Shown: positions 16,017-25,353 of the stretch, in pieces
Position numbering within the stretch: the first letter of the stretch is position 1
Layout: each line of letters begins with the position of its first letter
Assembly: GCA_964453115.1 (NCBI GenBank)
Contig: CAYVRT010000009.1
Span: 41,953-105,952, forward strand
DNA length: 64,000 nucleotides
Origin: JAIWNK01 sp964453115
GTDB taxonomy: Bacteria > Chloroflexota > Anaerolineae > Anaerolineales > Anaerolineaceae
Reading direction: 5' to 3'
Notes under the pieces: model-generated
What the model was told of the DNA's origin: nothing
The model's database searches: none
What the model saw: only the letters and a program-made list of their open reading frames with translations
Program-made: the position numbers and the translations under genes

Positions 16017-16054
16017 ATTCTACGCCCGTTGGCCCATCTTGACAAGGTCAAGAT
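16017..16054 (-). promoter_or_regulatory. fmdB promoter overlapped by an inverted repeat
   Basis: On the minus strand TTGTCA (16040-16045), a 17-base spacer and TAGAAT (16017-16022). An inverted repeat with 8-base arms, ATCTTGAC-AAG-GTCAAGAT (16036-16054), covers the -35 and is a candidate operator. It lies between divergent fmdB and the DppA-like gene. Confidence 0.55.
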
Positions 16055-16223
16055 AAATATCTTAACCGCGCCGCCTTTCTACCGGCGCGTGGCTGCTTTG
16101 CAATGCAGCAAAACGCCAATCAAGAAGCATTTCATTTCAAAGCAAACCAAGTGGGAACAAAATCGCCTTTTCCACCGGCCGTTCGTAGTATACTTAACCC
16201 AAACCATGAAGGAGCAATAGACA

Positions 16224-17048
16224 ATGAAATTACTGATAGCTGTAGATATGGAAGGTATCACCGGTGTCGTCAGTTGGGACCACGTAGACCCTCATCAGGC
16301 TGAGTATCAGCGCTTCCGGCGCCTGATGACAGACGATGTCAATGCTGCCATTGCTGGCGCCGCCGAAGCAGGCGCCGATGACATTCAAGTCAGCGATGGT
16401 CACTGGAATAGCGGTAATATCCTGATCGAAGAATTGGACTCACGCGCCCGGCTCAATACCGGCACACCTGCCCCCTTCTCCATGGTACAAGGCGTTCAAC
16501 ACGGCGTAGATGCAGTGTTCTTCATCGGCTACCACGCCCGCATTGGCACCCCAAACGCCATCCTCGATCACACCTGGTCTGCTTCGCGGGTTGCCAACCT
16601 GTGGCTGAATGACCGCCTGGTTGGTGAAACCGGTTTGAACGCCTCGGTTTGTGGAGCTTTTGGTGCGCCTGTCCTGCTTGTTTCCGGCGATCAATCGGTC
16701 GCAGCCGAAGCCCAGGAATGGATTCCCGGCGTTGAAACCGCTATCGTCAAACAAGCATGTGGACGTTTTGCCGCTCAATGTCTGCCACCAGCCGAATCGC
16801 ACCCCCTCATCCGCAACGCAGCCCAACGCGCCATTGAGCGCTGGAAAAATGGGCAAGCCCCCGCTCCACTCGATGCCGGCTCCCCCGTCAACCTGCGCGT
16901 TCAATTCCATAACACCCAAATGGCGGATATGGCTGTGCTCATGCCCGGCGCCACCCGGCTGGATGGAAGAACAATCGAGTTCCAGTCCAGCAATGCCGCA
17001 ACTGCCTATTGCGCTTTCCGTACCGCTGTTTCACTCGCCAATCTCTAA
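16224..17048 (+). CDS. M55-family D-aminopeptidase (DppA-like)
   Basis: A 274-residue zinc peptidase. Residues match the metal and catalytic positions of Bacillus DppA: Asp8 and Glu10 in VDMEG, His60 in SDGH, His104 in GYHAR, the nearby His116 in LDHTWS, and Glu135 in GETGLNA. The family cleaves D-amino-acid dipeptides, such as those from peptidoglycan, in the cytoplasm. AAGGAG precedes the ATG and a weak TATACT stands at 16189-16194. A Nudix gene follows after 18 bases, probably in one operon. Confidence 0.93.
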   Translation: MKLLIAVDMEGITGVVSWDHVDPHQAEYQRFRRLMTDDVNAAIAGAAEAGADDIQVSDGHWNSGNILIEELDSRARLNTGTPAPFSMVQGVQHGVDAVFFIGYHARIGTPNAILDHTWSASRVANLWLNDRLVGETGLNASVCGAFGAPVLLVSGDQSVAAEAQEWIPGVETAIVKQACGRFAAQCLPPAESHPLIRNAAQRAIERWKNGQAPAPLDAGSPVNLRVQFHNTQMADMAVLMPGATRLDGRTIEFQSSNAATAYCAFRTAVSLANL

Positions 17049-17066
17049 ACCTGGGAGAAAAGCCCG

Positions 17067-17693
17067 ATGGAAAAAGTTACCGCTCTGATCTTAAGACCGG
17101 CCAAAGGCCAAAAAGTGGAAATTCTCATTTTTCGCCACCCAACCTCTGGATTGCAGCTCCCCGCTGGCACCGTAGACCCGGGCGAAGCGCCCGAGGCTGC
17201 CGTGTTGCGCGAAGTGGAAGAGGAAACTGGGCTGACAGAAGTGCGCATCGTTCGCAAACTGGGCGCCGAAAAAATTGAACTCCCGCCCGATCAAGCCATC
17301 CTCAAAGAAACGGCGCACCCTCTTACCAGCCCAACCCCCTCCGCAGCGCCGCTGCAAATTGAACTGGGGCGCGGTTGGGTTGTGCAAATCGGCGAACGCC
17401 AGGGGCGTTTTACTGCCATCACCTACATCGAAACCAAGCGTGCTAGCAAAAAACCCGCCTTCGTCGTTCAAGGTTGGTTGCCAACCAACATCCTGCTCAA
17501 CAAAATGACGCGCCATTTTTACTGGTTGCAGCCGCGCAGCGAAACCCCACCGCAATGGCAATGGTCTTCTGACCTGGGCCACGTCTTTGACCTGCGTTGG
17601 GTACCGCTTTCGCCCCCCCCCAGCCTGATTGAGCATCAACGGCCCTGGCTCAAATGGGTAGCGGATGTCTCATGGCTCGACACCCTGTCTTAG
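17067..17693 (+). CDS. Nudix hydrolase
   Basis: A 208-residue protein with a complete Nudix box at residues 34-56 (G-x5-E-x7-REVEEETGL), so the catalytic helix is intact. The C-terminal region beyond 130 includes RHFYWLQP and a WSSDLGHVFDLRWVPL segment, where substrate specificity would lie, but I cannot name the substrate. GGGAGA precedes the ATG and the gene follows the DppA-like gene closely. A nucleotide-sugar or mRNA-cap-like substrate is not supported by any visible motif. Confidence 0.9.
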   Translation: MEKVTALILRPAKGQKVEILIFRHPTSGLQLPAGTVDPGEAPEAAVLREVEEETGLTEVRIVRKLGAEKIELPPDQAILKETAHPLTSPTPSAAPLQIELGRGWVVQIGERQGRFTAITYIETKRASKKPAFVVQGWLPTNILLNKMTRHFYWLQPRSETPPQWQWSSDLGHVFDLRWVPLSPPPSLIEHQRPWLKWVADVSWLDTLS

Positions 17694-17708
17694 CACACCG
17701 TTGGCACC

Positions 17709-19586
17709 TTGCTCACCTGGCAGCCCCCTGATCTTTCCACCTTGCGCCTGGCACTGGCTGCCCTGGTCACCCTTTTCCTGCCCGGCCTGGCCTGGACAGC
17801 CTGGCGTCCATTCAACGATCGCCGCGACGCGCTCGAACAATTGGCCGACTCGGCTGCCATCAGTCTATCCCTGACTGCACTGCTCGCTCTGTTTTTTTTT
17901 GTTGCAGGAATTCCAATTCAAGCGAGCACATTGCGCATCCTCTACCTCCTCTGCTTAATGCTGTGGATAGCCGGGCTAGGTCGTCGAATGTGGCATTTTC
18001 GCAAGCAGCCCATCCAGTCGGCGGGCCTGGCCTGGTTAACACTGGGCCTTCTTGCCCTGGCAGGCGTCCTGGTCTGGCGCATGTACCAGGCTCGCGACCT
18101 GGTCTTGCCCGCCTGGGTTGATTCGGTCCATCATTCACTGATTGTGCAAAAATTCCTCAGTCACGGCGGGCTGCCCAATTCGTTAGCCCCCGAACTACCA
18201 CATCTCTTCTCCTACCATTATGGCTCCCACGCCCTGATTGCCTTATTCTGTGCCTTGAGTGGCATGGAACCTGCACCGGCCCTGCTCTGGTTCGGCCAAT
18301 GGATCAATGCCCTGCTTGCTCTCACGGCCTATCGTGCGGGGCGTTCCTTCCGTCTCTCACAGCCGGCAGCTTTGCTCGCTCTATTGCTGGTTGGCTTTGC
18401 ATTTCAAATGCCCGCCTATTACCTCTCCTGGGGACGCATCCCCCTCCCCGCCGGATTGATTCTGCTTGGCTCAGCCCAGGCTGCCGCACTGATGCTCAAT
18501 CAACAACGTCAGGCACGCCCAGCCTGGCTGCGCCTCACACTGCTCACAACCGGCAGCCTGCTTACCCATTACATCACCTCTCTGCTGCTGGCTCTTTTTC
18601 TGGCGACACTGCTTGGCGGACGCCTGCTCAGCTTGCTACGCCATAGCACAACCTGGCGCTCAGTGGCACAACGCGCCGCCCTGCTAGCGGCTGCTGGAAC
18701 CACAAGCCTGCTGCTTGCCTCGCCCTGGTTGCTGCGAGCCTTGGGGTATGTCCAAAATCATACCTCGGTCAATTTTTCCTCTCCCCTTCAAAGCAACCGC
18801 GACTATCTCAATTATCTCGGGTATTTGCTTGGCCCCTCACATGCCCATGCCCTACACATTGCCGCTCTAATTGCTCTGCTCTTTGTTGCCTGGCAAAAGC
18901 ATACCCGTCCGCTTGCCCTTTGGAGCGCAACCTGGCTGCTGATTGGCCTGCCCTGGGGTCTGCGGCTGCGCGAGTTCCGTCCTGACCTGATGGCTATCAT
19001 GGCCTTTTTGCCAGCCGCACTGCTCATCGCCGCGCTATTACACCAGCTATGCGCCTGGCTTGGCAAGCACCTGCGTCCCTGGTTTGGCATCAGCTTGTTC
19101 TGGATTCTTACCGCAGCGCTCACCCTTTGGGGGCTGCAAAATACCCGTTCGATCATCAATCCCGTCACGATTCTTGCGGATGCAAACGACCTACAAGCTC
19201 TTTCATGGCTCAAGGATAACACGCCCGCCCAGGCCCGCTTCCTCATTAACACTACCCCCTGGCAGGGAGTCTACCGCGGAGTTGATGGCGGGTACTGGAT
19301 TCAACCACTGACCGAGCGTTGGAGCGTTCTGCCACCCGCCCTCTACAACATGGACTCTCCGGAAAATGCCGCTGCCATCCAAGCGCGCGCAACAACCCTT
19401 TCAACACTTCAAACCTGTGATGAAACATTCTGGCAAATCATCGCTGAAAATTCCATTACCCACATCTATACCAAAGAGAAAATTGGCAACCTGCAAGCCA
19501 TCGCCCTCAAAGATTGTCCCAATCTGCTGCCCGTTTATCAGCGCCAGGGAATTTCCATCTACGAAGTGCTGAATTCCTCGCCATAA
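17709..19586 (+). CDS. Polytopic membrane protein, GT-C-like
   Basis: A 625-residue membrane protein with roughly 13 hydrophobic helices and a soluble C-terminal domain from about 480 containing NDLQALSWLKDNTPAQARFLINTTPWQGVYRGVDGGYWI. That tail is common in Chloroflexota membrane proteins of the GT-C superfamily type. The start is uncertain: I used a TTG at 17709, 15 bases after the Nudix stop, which has no clear ribosome site. It overlaps the end of the convergent nth gene by 28 bases. The substrate is unknown. Confidence 0.7.
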   Translation: MLTWQPPDLSTLRLALAALVTLFLPGLAWTAWRPFNDRRDALEQLADSAAISLSLTALLALFFFVAGIPIQASTLRILYLLCLMLWIAGLGRRMWHFRKQPIQSAGLAWLTLGLLALAGVLVWRMYQARDLVLPAWVDSVHHSLIVQKFLSHGGLPNSLAPELPHLFSYHYGSHALIALFCALSGMEPAPALLWFGQWINALLALTAYRAGRSFRLSQPAALLALLLVGFAFQMPAYYLSWGRIPLPAGLILLGSAQAAALMLNQQRQARPAWLRLTLLTTGSLLTHYITSLLLALFLATLLGGRLLSLLRHSTTWRSVAQRAALLAAAGTTSLLLASPWLLRALGYVQNHTSVNFSSPLQSNRDYLNYLGYLLGPSHAHALHIAALIALLFVAWQKHTRPLALWSATWLLIGLPWGLRLREFRPDLMAIMAFLPAALLIAALLHQLCAWLGKHLRPWFGISLFWILTAALTLWGLQNTRSIINPVTILADANDLQALSWLKDNTPAQARFLINTTPWQGVYRGVDGGYWIQPLTERWSVLPPALYNMDSPENAAAIQARATTLSTLQTCDETFWQIIAENSITHIYTKEKIGNLQAIALKDCPNLLPVYQRQGISIYEVLNSSP

Positions 19587-20233
19587 AACGCGCACAAGTC
19601 TTTCACCGGGCAAGCCGGGCAATTGGGCCGCCGAGCAACACACACCTCTCTCCCCAGGCGAATCAAGTTCAAATGTGCTGGGCCATAGGTTTGCGGCTCA
19701 AATAGCCCCGCCAGGTGCAAATGCGCTTGCTCAACCGTCATCTGCGCCGGACGCAACCCCAGCCTTCCACTAACCCGGTAAATATGCGTATCCACCGGAA
19801 AATCGGGCTTGCCAAGTGAAAACAGCAGCACAATTGCCGCTGTCTTTGGCCCAACCCCATCAAAATGCATCAACCAGGCCCGGCCCTCCTCAACCGACAT
19901 CTCCTCCAACAGGCCCAGGTCCAGCCGACCAAGCTCTTGCGTAATTTGTCGCAGCACGGCCTGAATGCGCGGTCCCTTTTGGTTTGCCAACCCAGCGGGC
20001 CGAATAGCCTCAATTACCTGCTCTTTCTCAGCATCCCGCACCGCCTCCCAGCTTGGAAAGGCGCTGCGCAACCGTCCAAATGCCAGATCGCGATTGCGGT
20101 CATTCGTATTTTGGGAAAGGATCGTTGAGACCAGTTCATCCAAAGGCAGCATGGGGTCGCGCCAATCTGGCACCCCATACACTGCGCCCAATCGTTCGTA
20201 AACCTGACGAGCCCGCTTTTGTAAGCAGCTCAT
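19559..20233 (-). CDS. nth: Endonuclease III (HhH-GPD DNA glycosylase/AP lyase)
   Basis: A 224-residue base-excision-repair enzyme. The helix-hairpin-helix FDGVGPKTAAI carries the catalytic Lys130, and the catalytic Asp148 is in FPVDTHIYR. A [4Fe-4S] cluster loop C-x6-C-x2-C-x5-C uses Cys198, 205, 208 and 214. It removes oxidised pyrimidines and cleaves abasic sites. The start overlaps the end of the asparaginase gene by 4 bases (ATGA), so the two are translationally coupled. Confidence 0.95.
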   Translation of the reverse strand: MSCLQKRARQVYERLGAVYGVPDWRDPMLPLDELVSTILSQNTNDRNRDLAFGRLRSAFPSWEAVRDAEKEQVIEAIRPAGLANQKGPRIQAVLRQITQELGRLDLGLLEEMSVEEGRAWLMHFDGVGPKTAAIVLLFSLGKPDFPVDTHIYRVSGRLGLRPAQMTVEQAHLHLAGLFEPQTYGPAHLNLIRLGREVCVARRPNCPACPVKDLCAFYGEEFSTS

Positions 20234-21276
20234 TTCAATTGCACTTCAAAGACAGTCCGATGCTGCCCAACCGCGAATTTACGCCAATTACGCACTGGAC
20301 GAGCCGCAAGAAAATCCATTGCTGCCACATCCTCTTGGCCAATTGCGCCCAACTGCCGTAGCAGCTCAATCGCCACAATTGTACGCGCTCGCTGTCCCTG
20401 GTCACCATCTGCAATTTTGAAAGCAATCCCCAGTGCCGGGCTGCCTGGGCCAAGTGCCCCGGGCAGCAACCCCATTCCCTGATAGCCCTCCGCCCCAGCC
20501 TTGGCCACAATTCGCCCGTTGGCACGTTGCATCACAATCGTATCGAATCGTTCTGGGCCGGCCACCATATCAGGATGTCGCGTCATTGCCTGTGTAATTT
20601 TGCGACAAGCCGCAGCCCGCCCGGTTTCCAATCCGGTTGGGTCGCACAGGCGCGCATAGCCCCAGGCTACATTGAAAAGCGGCGCAGCAAAAACCGGCGC
20701 TGAGCAACCATCCATGCCAATTTCCAATTGCTCAACTGGAAAATTGCACATCTCAGCAAACGTGCGCAGAATGGTTTGCTGAATTGGGTGTTGAGGATTG
20801 ATATAATCTTCCGTTGATAGGCCGCGCAGTCGGCACTGCGCCAACATCCCGCTATGCTTGCCTGAACAATTATGCCGGTTCTGGGTCGGTTTCTCATCTC
20901 GACGCATCATTTCCCGCGCCAGCGGCTCATAATATGGAAAATGCGCCCCACAGAGCAATTGTTCCTCTTCTACACCAATTTTCTTTTGGATGCTGGCCGC
21001 AACCTGTGCATGATCATCCGTTCCAGAATGAGATGCGCAGGTCAATGCCAGTTCACGCTCTGTCAGACCAAAATGCTCCACCCCGCCCATTTCCACCAAT
21101 GGCAACGTCTGAAACGGCTTGGCCGAAGAGCGCGGATAGGTGAAGGTGTTTTCGTCACCCACACTTGCAACCAACCTTCCTGTTGCGTCCACAATCGCAA
21201 TCGAACCAACGTGCAGCGATTCGACCACTGCACCACGCGTCACCTCAAGCAAGGGAGCATACAATGGATAGGTCAT
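20230..21276 (-). CDS. L-asparaginase II family protein
   Basis: A 348-residue protein of the Asparaginase_II family (a serine/beta-lactamase-like fold distinct from the AnsA/AnsB type). Family patterns seen are EVTRGAVVESLHVGS near the start, YPRSSAKPFQTLPLV, CASHSGTDDHA and HNCSGKHSGML. The C-terminal part has the GPERFDTIVMQ region. It would hydrolyse asparagine to aspartate and ammonia. I chose the ATG at 21274-21276, preceded by AAGAGG; another ATG seven codons upstream lacks a ribosome site. Confidence 0.9.
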   Translation of the reverse strand: MTYPLYAPLLEVTRGAVVESLHVGSIAIVDATGRLVASVGDENTFTYPRSSAKPFQTLPLVEMGGVEHFGLTERELALTCASHSGTDDHAQVAASIQKKIGVEEEQLLCGAHFPYYEPLAREMMRRDEKPTQNRHNCSGKHSGMLAQCRLRGLSTEDYINPQHPIQQTILRTFAEMCNFPVEQLEIGMDGCSAPVFAAPLFNVAWGYARLCDPTGLETGRAAACRKITQAMTRHPDMVAGPERFDTIVMQRANGRIVAKAGAEGYQGMGLLPGALGPGSPALGIAFKIADGDQGQRARTIVAIELLRQLGAIGQEDVAAMDFLAARPVRNWRKFAVGQHRTVFEVQLK

Positions 21277-21308
21277 TTTTTCCTCTTCTTCATTCATTTT
21301 AGAACCGA

Positions 21309-22172
21309 TTAATCTTCGACTTCAACGCTCGAAGGACGATACTTGCGCAAATAATACTGATACAACCCCCAACGCAGACGATGGCGGAATTGCTCCTCGC
21401 GCCCATTTGCGACCGCTGCAAAATCTTTGAGCAAGATTTCAGCCAGGCCCATCACCCCCTCTGCCGGAGACTTCCTTTCAGCAAATTCAGAAACCATTTG
21501 ACGCACCTTTTGCAGCCAATTGATCTGTGCCTGAACCTGCACCCGCGCCACCAGCCCGCCGCGCCCGCTCACCCACAAAGCATTCTGATATGGCGTATCC
21601 AACAAATGTTGCAACAGTTCAACCCACGCCGAAATATCTGCCGTCGCTAAAAATGGTGGCTGGTCCACCACTACCGCATCCCCTAAGAACAACACCCCCG
21701 CTTCAGGCATCCAGGCCCAAATTGCCCCATTCGAAGGCCCCGGACAATATTCAAGCAACATCAAACTACCTTCTCCCCCATGAATCTGCATCTTCTGGTT
21801 AAAGGTAATATCCGGCGGGGCCCAACGAATCCCACCCAAAGCAGAATGCACCTCCCACTCCGCTCCTGTTTCCATATTTTGGGGCTTGAACATCGCCGAA
21901 CGCGTACGAAACGCATTTGCCATATTTTCATGCCCAATCACGGTACATTCCATCGCTCGTATGCCCAGGGTGCGATCGTAATGCGCATCCAAATTGACCA
22001 AAAACCGCTCGCCGCTGCCCATCAAATTGGCAAGCGCCGCACGCCAGGAACGCACATCCTCAGAACGAAACGGAGCGTCTATCATCGTCATTCCATGGTG
22101 CGAAACTACCGCCCCCAGAGTGACCCCGGCATATCCGGTTTCAATAAATACATTCGTTGCAATTTGCTGCAT
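21309..22172 (-). CDS. Metallo-beta-lactamase-fold protein with degraded metal site
   Basis: A 287-residue protein whose first 200 residues follow the MBL hydrolase layout: an N-terminal beta-sandwich, the first motif position at LVNLDAHYDRTLG, later VIGHENMAN, and GVLFLGDAV. The canonical HxHxDH is degenerate, since the position reads D-x-H-x-D-R. The third His region (usually GHTPGS) reads GPSNGA. A single-metal or non-catalytic protein is likely. The C-terminal 80 residues are helical. It lies between asparaginase and a histidine kinase on the same strand. Confidence 0.7.
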   Translation of the reverse strand: MQQIATNVFIETGYAGVTLGAVVSHHGMTMIDAPFRSEDVRSWRAALANLMGSGERFLVNLDAHYDRTLGIRAMECTVIGHENMANAFRTRSAMFKPQNMETGAEWEVHSALGGIRWAPPDITFNQKMQIHGGEGSLMLLEYCPGPSNGAIWAWMPEAGVLFLGDAVVVDQPPFLATADISAWVELLQHLLDTPYQNALWVSGRGGLVARVQVQAQINWLQKVRQMVSEFAERKSPAEGVMGLAEILLKDFAAVANGREEQFRHRLRWGLYQYYLRKYRPSSVEVED

Positions 22173-22198
22173 AGAAAACTAAAAACCTCAACTCCCGA

Positions 22199-23791
22199 TC
22201 AAAGATCCGTCTCCCCTATTTTCACAGAGGAGGTTCCTTCAGCAGGCAAGACAAAGCAAAACCGACTGCCGCCGTCCGGCTCAGCATCTACCCAAATTTT
22301 ACCACCATGCGCCTGAACTGCCAGACGGCAAAAAGATAATCCCAACCCCAGCCCCTTGCTGGAGCGCGTTCCAGGCAGCCGCACAAACTTCTCAAAAATG
22401 ATCTCGCGCGCCTCTGCCGGAATACCCGGCCCCTGATCGGAAATTCCAAATTCAACCCCCCCACTCACCCGGCGCGCCCGAACCAACACCCGGCTGCCAC
22501 TCGGGCTATATTTGGCAGCATTTTCCAGTAAGTTAATCAACACCCGCCGGATCATATCCACATCCGCCATCAACATCGGTAAATCAGCCTCCAACTCATC
22601 CAGCAATTGCTGATGCTTGTTCTCCAAATAAGGAGACACTGCCTCCATCGCCTCATGCACCAGCCTCGCAGGTGAGACCTCGTTTTGGTACGTAATCGGC
22701 TGCCCGGCCTCAAGTCGGTTAATATCGAGCAATGAATTGATCAAACGTTGCAAACGACCTGTTGAACGACGAGCAATCTCAAACACCGAAGCCAAAGCCG
22801 GATCCTGTTCAAGCGGCAACATTCCGCTCAACACATCCAGCCCCGAAACAATGTTGGCAAGCGGTGAACGCAAATCATGATAAATCATCGCGGCCAGATC
22901 ATCCCGCATCCGGTCCAATTCTTTGCGCTCAGAAATATCGCGCAAAATCCATTGCAAGGCTTCTGAACCACTATATTCAATCTGCCGCACATAGACTTCC
23001 ACAGCACGCTCAAAGCCACCCTGCCGCAGAACAGTTTCATAACTGACTTGTTTGCCCCCCAGCAGGCCAACAAAATTTTGCCCCAGTCGTTCCCAACGCA
23101 TTTCAAACAAATCTACAACCGGGCTATCCACCAATTGGGCATGAGTACGCCCCACATACTGCTCCGCCTGACGATTGGCATCTAGAATCATCCCCTGCCA
23201 GGAAGTAATCAGAATGGGATCCATGCCATCTTCAAACAATTCCTGATAGCGTCGGTGAGCAACTTGCAGCGAAGCATATAACTGCGCATTCCGAATCGCA
23301 ATTCCAGCAATATCAGCAATACCGCCCACCAGCGCCATGTGTTCTTCCGTAAAAAAACCAGGCATGGGGTGAACAATTGTCAACACCCCCACCAATTCCT
23401 GGCTGGCAAACAACGGCGCACAAATCGCCGACTTGGGCCCCGATTGGCTCGCTTCATCATCCGGACGGCGTAACCAGCGCTCATCACAACTTGTATCAGT
23501 AATCAAAACCGGCTCCCGGGTGCGAATTACCCAACCAGCCAGACCAGAAGAAAGCACTTCCTGCAATCGCACAAAAACATAAGGCTGCGGCGCATCTCCA
23601 TATACAATGGCCGCATCTACCGGTTGCCCATGATCATCCAACACAATCAGGCTCGCCCGTTCTGCGCCCACATTTGCCACCGAAAGCCGCAAAACGCGCG
23701 TCAATACTGTGCGCAAGTCGAGCGTTGTTGCCAACTCACGGCTAATGCTCAATAACAGGCCAAGAGAAGCCCTCGTTTGATCTTTTTCCAT
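22199..23791 (-). CDS. GAF-PAS sensor histidine kinase
   Basis: A 530-residue soluble kinase without membrane segments. A GAF domain spans about 20-170 and a PAS domain about 175-290 (ending LRDISERKELDRM). The HisKA dimerisation helix has phosphoacceptor His305 in MIYHDLRSPLANI, and HATPase_c spans about 400-520 with NLLENAAKYSPSGS, DQGPGIP and GLGLGLSFCRLAVQAHGG. No response regulator is adjacent. The signal sensed is unknown. It heads a co-directional run with the MBL-fold, asparaginase and nth genes. Confidence 0.93.
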   Translation of the reverse strand: MEKDQTRASLGLLLSISRELATTLDLRTVLTRVLRLSVANVGAERASLIVLDDHGQPVDAAIVYGDAPQPYVFVRLQEVLSSGLAGWVIRTREPVLITDTSCDERWLRRPDDEASQSGPKSAICAPLFASQELVGVLTIVHPMPGFFTEEHMALVGGIADIAGIAIRNAQLYASLQVAHRRYQELFEDGMDPILITSWQGMILDANRQAEQYVGRTHAQLVDSPVVDLFEMRWERLGQNFVGLLGGKQVSYETVLRQGGFERAVEVYVRQIEYSGSEALQWILRDISERKELDRMRDDLAAMIYHDLRSPLANIVSGLDVLSGMLPLEQDPALASVFEIARRSTGRLQRLINSLLDINRLEAGQPITYQNEVSPARLVHEAMEAVSPYLENKHQQLLDELEADLPMLMADVDMIRRVLINLLENAAKYSPSGSRVLVRARRVSGGVEFGISDQGPGIPAEAREIIFEKFVRLPGTRSSKGLGLGLSFCRLAVQAHGGKIWVDAEPDGGSRFCFVLPAEGTSSVKIGETDL

Positions 23792-23922
23792 CCAGGCATC
23801 TTTCTCGCCAACAGGCGATGATCAAGAAATGATTTCTCCCTATAGCTTACCAAAAAACACGTTTTTCGGATAGGGGAGTTTGCCACCTTTTCGCACCGGG
23901 AAGAAAATATTAAGCCCAATGG

Positions 23923-23928
23923 TATAAT
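23923..23928 (+). promoter_or_regulatory. Candidate -10 box for the YeiH operon
   Basis: TATAAT 30 bases before the small membrane protein start codon; no clear -35 stands at 16-18 bases upstream. Confidence 0.4.
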
Positions 23929-23958
23929 AAAGCATCATCGAATCCAAGGAGATTTTTT

Positions 23959-24108
23959 ATGCCTAACAAAAAGAAACGGGCATCCGCCCCCACACAAACC
24001 TCGTCCAGATTTAATGAAGATTGGCTCTCCCTCCTGATAGCCTTTACCATCTTCCTGCTATCTGCCATCGGCATCCTCGGTCAAAACGGCATCCACATCA
24101 CCTTCTAG
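23959..24108 (+). CDS. 49-residue single-span membrane protein upstream of the YeiH-family exporter
   Basis: A short open frame with an excellent AAGGAG site. The N-terminus is basic and Ser/Thr-rich (PNKKKR), followed by SRFNEDWLSLLIAFTIFLL and a single hydrophobic helix, ending in GQNGIHITF. It stops 8 bases before the YeiH-family ATG, so the two are almost certainly cotranslated. I infer a small partner or leader peptide of the exporter; no family is known to me. Confidence 0.75.
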   Translation: MPNKKKRASAPTQTSSRFNEDWLSLLIAFTIFLLSAIGILGQNGIHITF

Positions 24109-24116
24109 GAGCAACC

Positions 24117-25181
24117 ATGCGTACCTCTTCCATCCCTCATTGGGCAAAAATTATCCTTGGTCTGTTGCTCAGCCTGGCGCTGGCTATTCTTGCCTGGTGG
24201 GTCACCGGCAAAGTCTATAAAACCGAATTGCCATTTGGCATCCCGGGCAAGGTGCTGGAATATCCATTGTGGGCCGCACTCGCCGGGCTGCTGGGCAACG
24301 CCTTGCTGCGCCTCACCCGTCAACACGAAACCGTCCGCCCCGGCATCCGCACCGAGCTGTTTCTCAAAATAGGGCTCATCCTGCTTGGAGCCGGAATCAA
24401 TCTCAAACTGCTGGCTACCGCAGCCGCAGGTGCCATCCTGCAAGCCGCAATCATGATTACCTGCGTCTTTTTCTTCAGCTGGTGGCTGGCCGGAAAATTC
24501 AAACTAGAAGAACGTTTGCGTGCGGTCATGTCCTCTGCTGTTGCCGTATGCGGTGTTTCAGCAGCAATTGCTGCCGCCGGGTCAGTTTCCGCCAAGAAAG
24601 AACAGGTCACCTATGTTGCAACCCTGGTCATTCTGGTTGCCTTACCCATGATGGTACTGATGCCCATCCTCGCCAACACACTGGGGCTGAGTGAAACTGT
24701 GGCAGGAGCATGGTTTGGCGGCAACATTGACACAACCGCAGCCGTCATTGGGGCTGGCACAATTTATGGCGAAAACGCCCAACAAATTGCCGGCATCATT
24801 AAAAACACCCAAAATGCTGCCATTGGACTGGTTGCTTTCCTACTCGCCATTTACTTTGCCAGTCGAAATCCATCCAGCACAGGCCGCCCCTCAGCGCTTC
24901 TCGTTTGGCAGCGCTTTCCAAAATTCGTCCTTGGCTTCATCCTCGCCTCCATCCTATACGCCCTGGGCTGGATTGATGGTGGAAAAGGAACCGTCATTGC
25001 CGCCATCAAAGACTGGTGCTTTACCCTGGCCTTCGTCTCGATGGGGCTGGAATTATCCATTCGCCAAATCAAACAAATGGGCTGGAAACCTGTCATCGTC
25101 TTTGCGCTCGTGACCGTTTTCAACACCCTGCTAGCCCTGGGTGTATCCTTTGTCATTTTTACCTACCTACTACCGATCTAA
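24117..25181 (+). CDS. YeiH-family putative sulfate/anion exporter
   Basis: A 354-residue membrane protein with 9-10 helices. Family landmarks are LGNALLRLTRQH, LFLKIGLILLGAGINLKLL, AVCGVSAAIAAAG and AGAWFGGNIDTTAAVIGAG. The C-terminal half includes IIKNTQNAAIGLVAFLLAIYF and FVSMGLELSIRQIKQMGWKPV. YeiH proteins are annotated as putative sulfate exporters, but the true substrate is not established. The start is the ATG at 24117, with TAGGAG upstream. A terminator hairpin follows. Confidence 0.9.
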   Translation: MRTSSIPHWAKIILGLLLSLALAILAWWVTGKVYKTELPFGIPGKVLEYPLWAALAGLLGNALLRLTRQHETVRPGIRTELFLKIGLILLGAGINLKLLATAAAGAILQAAIMITCVFFFSWWLAGKFKLEERLRAVMSSAVAVCGVSAAIAAAGSVSAKKEQVTYVATLVILVALPMMVLMPILANTLGLSETVAGAWFGGNIDTTAAVIGAGTIYGENAQQIAGIIKNTQNAAIGLVAFLLAIYFASRNPSSTGRPSALLVWQRFPKFVLGFILASILYALGWIDGGKGTVIAAIKDWCFTLAFVSMGLELSIRQIKQMGWKPVIVFALVTVFNTLLALGVSFVIFTYLLPI

Positions 25182-25200
25182 CATTTACAATGTTCGCACC

Positions 25201-25235
25201 AACAGGGATGCCGTGCTGAAGACGGTATCCCTGTT
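25201..25235 (+). terminator. Terminator hairpin after the YeiH-family gene
   Basis: A 14-base stem (25201-25214 with 25222-25235, one G-T wobble) with a 7-base loop, 19 bases past the stop codon. The following bases are only moderately T-rich. Confidence 0.65.
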
Positions 25236-25353
25236 TGCTTAACTCTTTCAGCTTACAAAACTGTTAACAATCTCAGCGGCGCAAACCCAGTTTCTCATAT
25301 ACAATTGAATCGGTATGATTATGCATTCATCTTCAAAACTTTGTTCAAACTGC

